Assembly (NCBI GenBank): GCA_003021325.1
Contig: PXQM01000054.1
Span: 1 to 18,250, forward strand
From: Halobacteriales archaeon QH_10_70_21
GTDB lineage: Archaea > Halobacteriota > Halobacteria > Halobacteriales > Haloarculaceae
DNA length: 18,250 nt
Direction of reading: 5' to 3'
In this document: positions 14,557 to 18,250 of the stretch, in pieces
How positions within the stretch are numbered: the stretch's first letter is position 1
Layout of the letters: every line of letters starts with the position of its first letter
Program-made: the position numbers and the translations under genes
Notes under the pieces: model-generated
Told to the model about the DNA's origin: nothing
The model's input: the letters and a program-made list of their open reading frames with translations, nothing else
Database searches by the model: none

Positions 14557-15474
14557 ATGCAGCGATTCAGGCGCCGCCGGGTCATCGCCGCCCTGGGCTC
14601 GGTCGGCGCGTTCGGTTCCCTCGCCGGCTGTTCGGACGGCGAGTCATCGTCGGACGCGACCCCGGAGCCGACGCCGACCGCGACCGAGGTACTGCAGGAC
14701 CCGAGCGTGACCGAGGAGTCGGTCATCGACTACCCCGGTATCGTCGACGGGGCGGCGACCGTCACCGACGACGGCGGCGCCTACACCATCGAGTACGAGG
14801 AGCCGCGGGCGGCGTTCCGGGTCGACAGCGGCTTCGAGGGCGAGTCGGACCCGGCGGAACTCCGCGTCAGCCGAGACATGACCGTCGACGCGCGGGCCGG
14901 GTTCGTCGCCCCCATCTACGACGACGACGCCGGGGAGTTCGTCTACCAGATATTCGCCAACCGGGCGTTCGTCGAGTACGCCGAGTGGAACATACTCACC
15001 GTCGACGACGGGGGCACCATCGCCAACCAGGGCACCGCTCCGTTCGAACGAATCCAGGGAGAGGTCTACGGCGCCGGGGTGGCCCCGGGCGAGATACGGC
15101 AGCTGTTCGTCGTCGACACGGGCGCCGAGGCGCTCGGCGAGGGCGGCGCCGAGAACCTCTCCGGGCTCGTCCTCGTCGTCGGCGAGCGAGAGACCGGGAC
15201 CGAACTCCCGATTCCCGTTGCTCGGTTCGGCTTCGAGTACGACGCCGGGACGGGGGAGCTGACGATAACCCACGAGGAGGGCGATACGATACAGGACGCA
15301 GTCGTGCTCGTCGTCCGCGCCGACAGCGGCGACGAGCAGTGGGAGACGCCCGTCGCCGTCGGGGACACGAAGACCGTGACGGTCGAGCCCGACGAGACGG
15401 TCCGGGTCATCTGGCTGGACCCCAACGGAAGCAAGACCCAGACCATCGACAAGTGGACCGGACCGGACGCCTAG
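14557..15474 (+). CDS. Tat-exported lipoprotein, unknown function, pilin-like C-terminal segment
   Basis: This 305-residue protein begins with a twin-Arg signal ('RFRRRRVIAALGSV') and a lipobox 'GSLAGC' with C25 as the likely lipidated residue, so it should be anchored on the outer face of the membrane. A Thr/Pro/Ser/Glu-rich linker follows (about 26-48), then a beta-rich domain without recognised enzyme motif. The last 70 residues ('GELTITHEEGDTIQDAVVLV' and 'DETVRVIWLDPNGSKTQTID') resemble the C-terminal beta domain of haloarchaeal type IV pilin (DUF1628) proteins, but the hydrophobic pilin N-terminus is replaced by the Tat lipoprotein signal. Function unknown. Start chosen for the RR signal and the TATA distance. 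Its stop shares a CTAG with the stop of the FMN reductase on the other strand. Confidence 0.85.
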   Translation: MQRFRRRRVIAALGSVGAFGSLAGCSDGESSSDATPEPTPTATEVLQDPSVTEESVIDYPGIVDGAATVTDDGGAYTIEYEEPRAAFRVDSGFEGESDPAELRVSRDMTVDARAGFVAPIYDDDAGEFVYQIFANRAFVEYAEWNILTVDDGGTIANQGTAPFERIQGEVYGAGVAPGEIRQLFVVDTGAEALGEGGAENLSGLVLVVGERETGTELPIPVARFGFEYDAGTGELTITHEEGDTIQDAVVLVVRADSGDEQWETPVAVGDTKTVTVEPDETVRVIWLDPNGSKTQTIDKWTGPDA

Positions 15475-16052
15475 TCGTCGGCGCCGACGTTCTGCTTTGC
15501 CTCGATGGTCCGTGGGTCCGGCTCGATGGTCGCGTACTCGACCATCCGTCGACCGAGCGTGTCCACGCGCTCGGCGACGTCCCCGTCGAGCAACTCGCCG
15601 TCGTCGAAGGCGTTCCTGGCGCGCGGAATCGCGACCTGGTGGGGGACGACCCAGGCGTTGACCGCCCGCGCGACCGACCGGAGGTGGTCCAGCGTCGTCG
15701 TCGGGAAGGCGCCACCGGCGACACAGAGCAGCCCCACCGTCGTCTCGTCGAACTCGTCGAAGCCGCAGTAGTCCAGGGCGTTCTTCAGCGCAGACGAGTA
15801 GGAGCCGTGATAGACCGGCGTCCCGAGGACGACCGAGTCCGCCGCCCGGACCCGGCGGGTGAGTTCATCCGCGTCGCCGACCGCCCGTTCGTCGGCGTCG
15901 AACACCGGCAGTTCGAACTCCCGGAGGTCCAGCAGGTCGGTCTCGACGCCCTCGTACCCCTTGGCGGCGGCCAGCGCGCGCTCACAGCCCAGCCGCGTGT
16001 AGCTCTCGTCGCGGAGGCTGCCCGCGATGGCCGCAACTCGCGTGTCGCTCAT
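15471..16052 (-). CDS. NADPH-dependent FMN reductase family protein (flavodoxin-like)
   Basis: This 193-residue soluble protein has the flavodoxin-like fold of NADPH-dependent FMN reductases, which use NAD(P)H to reduce bound FMN and pass electrons to quinones, metals or other acceptors. The FMN phosphate loop is 'AIAGSLRDESYTRLG' (about 9-22). 'LLDLREFELPVFD' follows, then the flavin-contact 'LGTPVYHGSYSSALKNALDY' and 'CVAGGAFPTTTLDHLRSV'. The physiological acceptor is unknown. ATG 16050-16052 fits the family start 'MSDTRVAAIAGSLR', and a TATA element lies 22-28 bases before it; the longer open frame upstream is not protein-like. mutY lies upstream on the same strand, 79 bases away. Confidence 0.92.
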   Translation of the reverse strand: MSDTRVAAIAGSLRDESYTRLGCERALAAAKGYEGVETDLLDLREFELPVFDADERAVGDADELTRRVRAADSVVLGTPVYHGSYSSALKNALDYCGFDEFDETTVGLLCVAGGAFPTTTLDHLRSVARAVNAWVVPHQVAIPRARNAFDDGELLDGDVAERVDTLGRRMVEYATIEPDPRTIEAKQNVGADD

Positions 16053-16073
16053 GGGGCAGTTTCGGGTCCGGCC

Positions 16074-16080
16074 GATAAAT
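16074..16080 (-). promoter_or_regulatory. TATA element of the FMN reductase gene
   Basis: The minus strand reads ATTTATC here, 22-28 bases before ATG 16052, in the short interval after the mutY stop. This suggests the reductase has its own promoter. Confidence 0.5.
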
Positions 16081-16131
16081 GCGCACGGGATTGCCCCGGT
16101 CTCGGTGTGGCCGTGGCGCCCGGGTCCCGGG

Positions 16132-17058
16132 TCACCGACGGAGCCTCGCGACGAGGTCGCCACCCTGCTCCTCCGTCTCGAGGAGCCCGTCGTCCTCGAG
16201 GTCGGCCACGAGGCCGCGGAGCCACTCCCGGCCGTACTCGCCGCTGGGGGCGTAATCGACGCGCACTCGAGGACCGAGGTCGTCCAGTCCGAGCTCGTCG
16301 TACTCCTTCAGCGTCGATATGACCCGCCCGCGCATCTGCCGGCGGCTGCCCTCGAACTCCGGCTGCGTCGGCACGTCGGGGGCGGTGAAGTCGCCGGCCT
16401 CGTAGGCGTGACACCACTCCCGCCACGGACACCCTTCTTCGTCGCACCGGGGCGTCTTCCGACAGGCGACGCCCCCCAGTTCCATGATGGCGTTGTTCCA
16501 GACGCGGGAGTCGCCGTCGGACAGCAGCTCCGAGGCGACTGCCTCGAAGCGGGCGTCGTCGTCCGGCACGTCGAAGGCGCGGTACAGTACCCGCTTGACG
16601 TTCGTGTCCACGACGGCGTCGCCGTTGTTGAACGCGAAGGAGGCCACCGCGTTGGCGGTGTAAGGGCCGACGCCCATCAGCTCCTGGAGTCCCTCGGGCG
16701 TCTCCGGGAAGGTGCCGTCGTGCTTCTCGAGAACCTGCCTCGACGCCTCGTGGAGGTACTTCGCGCGGTTGTTGTAGCCGAGCGAGTGGTCGGTCCAGAA
16801 GCCGACCACCTCGGCGCGGTCCGCTGCCGCCAGGTCCTCGACGGTCGGCCACCGCTCGAGGAAGTCCTCGTAGGCGTCGACGACGCGGTCGAGCTGGGTC
16901 TGCTGGCTCATCACCTCCGACACCAGGATGGGGTAGGGGTCGGTCGTCTCCCGCCAGGGGTACTCGCGGTGGCCGGCCTCGTACCACTCGACGAGCGCCG
17001 TCCGGACCGCGTCCGTCTCCGCCGGCAGGTGCGCGTCGGGGTCGACCGCGTCGGTCAT
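16132..17058 (-). CDS. mutY: A/G-specific adenine glycosylase MutY
   Basis: This 308-residue base-excision repair enzyme removes adenine paired with 8-oxoguanine. The HhH-GPD domain carries the catalytic Glu in 'SEVMSQQTQLDRVV' (E48), the helix-hairpin-helix 'ELMGVGPYTANAVASFAF' (about 126-143) and the catalytic Asp in 'AVVDTNVKRVLYR' (D151). Four cysteines for a 4Fe-4S cluster follow (C199, C205, C210, C216; spacing C-x5-C-x4-C-x5-C). The usual C-terminal Nudix-like 8-oxoG-recognition domain is absent. Instead the last 80 residues ('RRQMRGRVISTLKEYDELGL' to 'DLEDDGLLETEEQGGDLV') look like a winged-helix module. The start at ATG 17056-17058 drops 19 non-conserved residues of a longer open frame. 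Confidence 0.92.
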   Translation of the reverse strand: MTDAVDPDAHLPAETDAVRTALVEWYEAGHREYPWRETTDPYPILVSEVMSQQTQLDRVVDAYEDFLERWPTVEDLAAADRAEVVGFWTDHSLGYNNRAKYLHEASRQVLEKHDGTFPETPEGLQELMGVGPYTANAVASFAFNNGDAVVDTNVKRVLYRAFDVPDDDARFEAVASELLSDGDSRVWNNAIMELGGVACRKTPRCDEEGCPWREWCHAYEAGDFTAPDVPTQPEFEGSRRQMRGRVISTLKEYDELGLDDLGPRVRVDYAPSGEYGREWLRGLVADLEDDGLLETEEQGGDLVARLRR

Positions 17059-17144
17059 CGACGTATGCTTCCTGCGGCCGGCGCTTGGACCTGACGGTTC
17101 CGGCTGTCGGAACACGTATCCGACAGGCGGACGCGAGGGAACGT

Positions 17145-17336
17145 ATGCGGGAGATAACGCAGGTACTCGTGGCGGCCGTCGGGCTCGCGTTCCTCCTGCC
17201 GCTCGTCACCGTCGCTGCGTTCCACTTCAACGTCGGCATTCCGTTCATCGGCGCGCTCTTCCTGTTCGTCTCGGTGTTCGTCCTCGTTTTCGACCGGATG
17301 GGCGAGGACGGAGCCGTCGACGGAGCCGAGGAGTGA
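17145..17336 (+). CDS. Small two-helix membrane protein, unknown function
   Basis: This 63-residue protein has two hydrophobic helices, 'QVLVAAVGLAFLLPLVTVAA' and 'GIPFIGALFLFVSVFVLVF', separated by 'FHFNVG', and an acidic C-terminal tail. It is likely to be an integral membrane protein; I do not recognise a family. ATG 17145 starts just before the first helix; a longer version from 17085 would overlap the mutY upstream region and adds Arg-rich sequence without hydrophobicity. A second small gene begins 44 bases after its stop on the same strand, so the two may be co-transcribed. It is divergent from mutY. Confidence 0.7.
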   Translation: MREITQVLVAAVGLAFLLPLVTVAAFHFNVGIPFIGALFLFVSVFVLVFDRMGEDGAVDGAEE

Positions 17337-17380
17337 GGGACGAACGAAACCCACTTCCTCGTGCCGCACGGACGGTCACC

Positions 17381-17710
17381 ATGGGACTCGACGACCTCTC
17401 GACCGATGTTGAGGCCGCCTACGCCGACCTCGGCGAGGAGCTTCCGGTCGGTCTGGACGCCGAGACGCGGAACGAACTGGCGATGCTCGCCTGCGCCTAC
17501 GAGCCCGACTCGACGGACGAACTCGTCCGGCGTGCCGTGCACATGCTCTTCCAGTCGGCGGTCGAGACGGGCAACCTCGACTTCCACCTCCGGAGCGGCT
17601 ACGACATCACCTACGACGAGTACCTCTCGGGAATGACCTACGACGACATGGCCGGCGGCAACGCCTTCCCGCAGCCGGAGCAGAACGACGACCGGCGGTA
17701 CCAGTTCTGA
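17381..17710 (+). CDS. Conserved haloarchaeal hypothetical protein
   Basis: This 109-residue acidic soluble protein has no enzyme motif I can name. 'MGLDDLSTDVEAAYADLGEE' opens the sequence. A helical segment 'ETRNELAMLACAYEPDSTDE' leads into 'LVRRAVHMLFQSAVETGNLD', which resembles a ribbon-helix-helix or small helical DNA-binding segment in its spacing but is not clearly one. The end is Tyr- and Asp-rich ('SGYDITYDEYLSGMTYDDM'). Its composition and GC-rich third positions are those of a real haloarchaeal gene. The start ATG 17381 was preferred over an upstream frame because the 16 residues before it are not conserved in style. It lies 44 bases after the small membrane protein gene and converges with the DUF4399 gene. 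Confidence 0.72.
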   Translation: MGLDDLSTDVEAAYADLGEELPVGLDAETRNELAMLACAYEPDSTDELVRRAVHMLFQSAVETGNLDFHLRSGYDITYDEYLSGMTYDDMAGGNAFPQPEQNDDRRYQF

Positions 17711-17946
17711 GCGGCGTCGACGGTCACCCGGCCGAACGCAGCAGGTAGGCGGTCGGCGGCTCCGATTGCCCGGGTCGCGACCCCAGTTCGGCTCTCCTCT
17801 TCGCTGGTCGCCCGTCGGTACCTGCAGGTGCCAGCCCCCGTCGAACCGTACCCCTGGCGAACTCGTCGCCGAGGTGCACGCCGAGACGGGTTCGATGTCG
17901 CTGGTCGGTATCGAAGTGCGGGCCGGCTCCCCCGGAGCGGCCGCCC

Positions 17947-18250
17947 TCACTCGACGGTGACGGTTGTATCGTCGGTCTCGGGCAGGGCGAGGTGTTCGCC
18001 GTCGTCCATCTGCAGGAGGAGGTCGTGGTCGCCCGATTCGAGCTCGAGTTCGGCCGACGAGGAGCCGTCGCCGAAGTGGCGGTGGCTGTCGTCATTCGGG
18101 ATGGCCTCGCCGACCTCGACGGCACCCGTGTCGATCATGACATGGAAGTGCCCGCCAGCCTGGCCGAGCTCTCCGGACGGCTCGACGGTCACCGAATCGG
18201 CTGCCTCGAACTCGGCGGCCACCGGACTCTCGACCGTGGCACCATCCTCC
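17947..18250 (-). CDS. DUF4399 domain protein, C-terminal part (cut by right edge)
   Basis: The frame runs in from beyond the right edge, so the N-terminus, probably with a Tat or lipoprotein signal, is not visible; the GTG at 18220-18222 is most likely internal, because 'VESPVAAEFEAADSVTVEP' continues family sequence upstream of it. The visible 101 residues match DUF4399: 'GGHFHVMIDTGAVEVGEAIP', 'NDDSHRHFGDGSSSAELELE' and 'LLLQMDDGEHLALP'. The many conserved His and Asp residues suggest a metal-binding beta-sandwich, but the function is unknown. Stop TGA at 17947-17949. The 236 bases between it and the preceding gene hold no convincing frame. Confidence 0.85.
   Translation of the reverse strand, partial: EDGATVESPVAAEFEAADSVTVEPSGELGQAGGHFHVMIDTGAVEVGEAIPNDDSHRHFGDGSSSAELELESGDHDLLLQMDDGEHLALPETDDTTVTVE

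Noticed and set aside
13974..16322. A 782-residue open frame on the plus strand across the Yip1, lipoprotein and FMN reductase genes
   Set aside because: It spans several real genes in other frames and is dominated by Arg/Gly/Asp; no stop occurs because of high GC.
17766..17960. A 64-residue plus-strand frame between the last two genes
   Set aside because: It has no hydrophobic, acidic or family pattern and runs into the DUF4399 gene on the other strand.
1..18250. CRISPR array, tRNA or rRNA genes, insertion sequence or phage genes
   Set aside because: No regularly spaced repeats, cloverleaf-like sequence, transposase or phage-type protein was seen in any frame.

Overview
The window is a piece of a haloarchaeal (class Halobacteria) chromosome. 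The evidence is very high GC, strongly acidic predicted proteins, Tat signal peptides on secreted proteins, AT-rich TATA elements about 25-30 bases before start codons (leaderless style), and a gene set typical of halophilic archaea: RqcH, Elp3, a RecJ/DHH-like protein with zinc finger and S1 domain, MutY without a Nudix domain, a Tat-exported subtilase, and Yip1, SHOCT, DUF4013 and DUF4399 proteins. I cannot name the genus. I see no tRNA, rRNA, CRISPR array, IS element or prophage.

Layout. 1-480: two pieces of DUF4013 membrane protein genes facing each other, the + one running off the left edge and the - one a promoter-bearing N-terminal stub. 484-3655 (-): rqcH, preceded by a threonine dehydratase-like gene broken by a one-base frameshift. 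3754-4053 (+): small membrane protein. 4143-5852 (-): secreted subtilase with a Gly/Asn repeat tail. 5988-6599 (+): MBL-fold hydrolase. 6603-8240 (-): FAD oxidoreductase pseudogene and a second, shortened MBL hydrolase. 8276-9082 (+): aspartoacylase-family gene with no start codon and two altered active-site residues. 9083-9472 (-): SHOCT membrane protein. 9654-9883 (+): small frameshifted gene. 10017-11672 (-): elp3. 11817-13796 (-): RecJ-like protein. 13839-14501 (-) and 14557-15474 (+): Yip1 membrane protein and Tat lipoprotein, divergent from a shared AT-rich promoter. 15471-16052 (-): FMN reductase. 16132-17058 (-): mutY. 17145-17710 (+): two small haloarchaeal proteins. 17947-18250 (-): DUF4399 protein, cut by the right edge.

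Two themes stand out. First, housekeeping genes for translation quality control and tRNA modification (rqcH, elp3), DNA repair (mutY, RecJ-like) and redox metabolism are intact. Second, between about 2.6 and 9.9 kb there is an unusual density of damaged genes: two single-base frameshifts, an out-of-frame internal deletion, a probable in-frame deletion, and a gene missing its start and carrying active-site substitutions, plus the DUF4013 stub at the left edge. I found no clear new defence or mobile system. The most unusual items are this decay cluster, the possible inversion inside a DUF4013 gene, and the RecJ-like protein with a degenerate DHH site.
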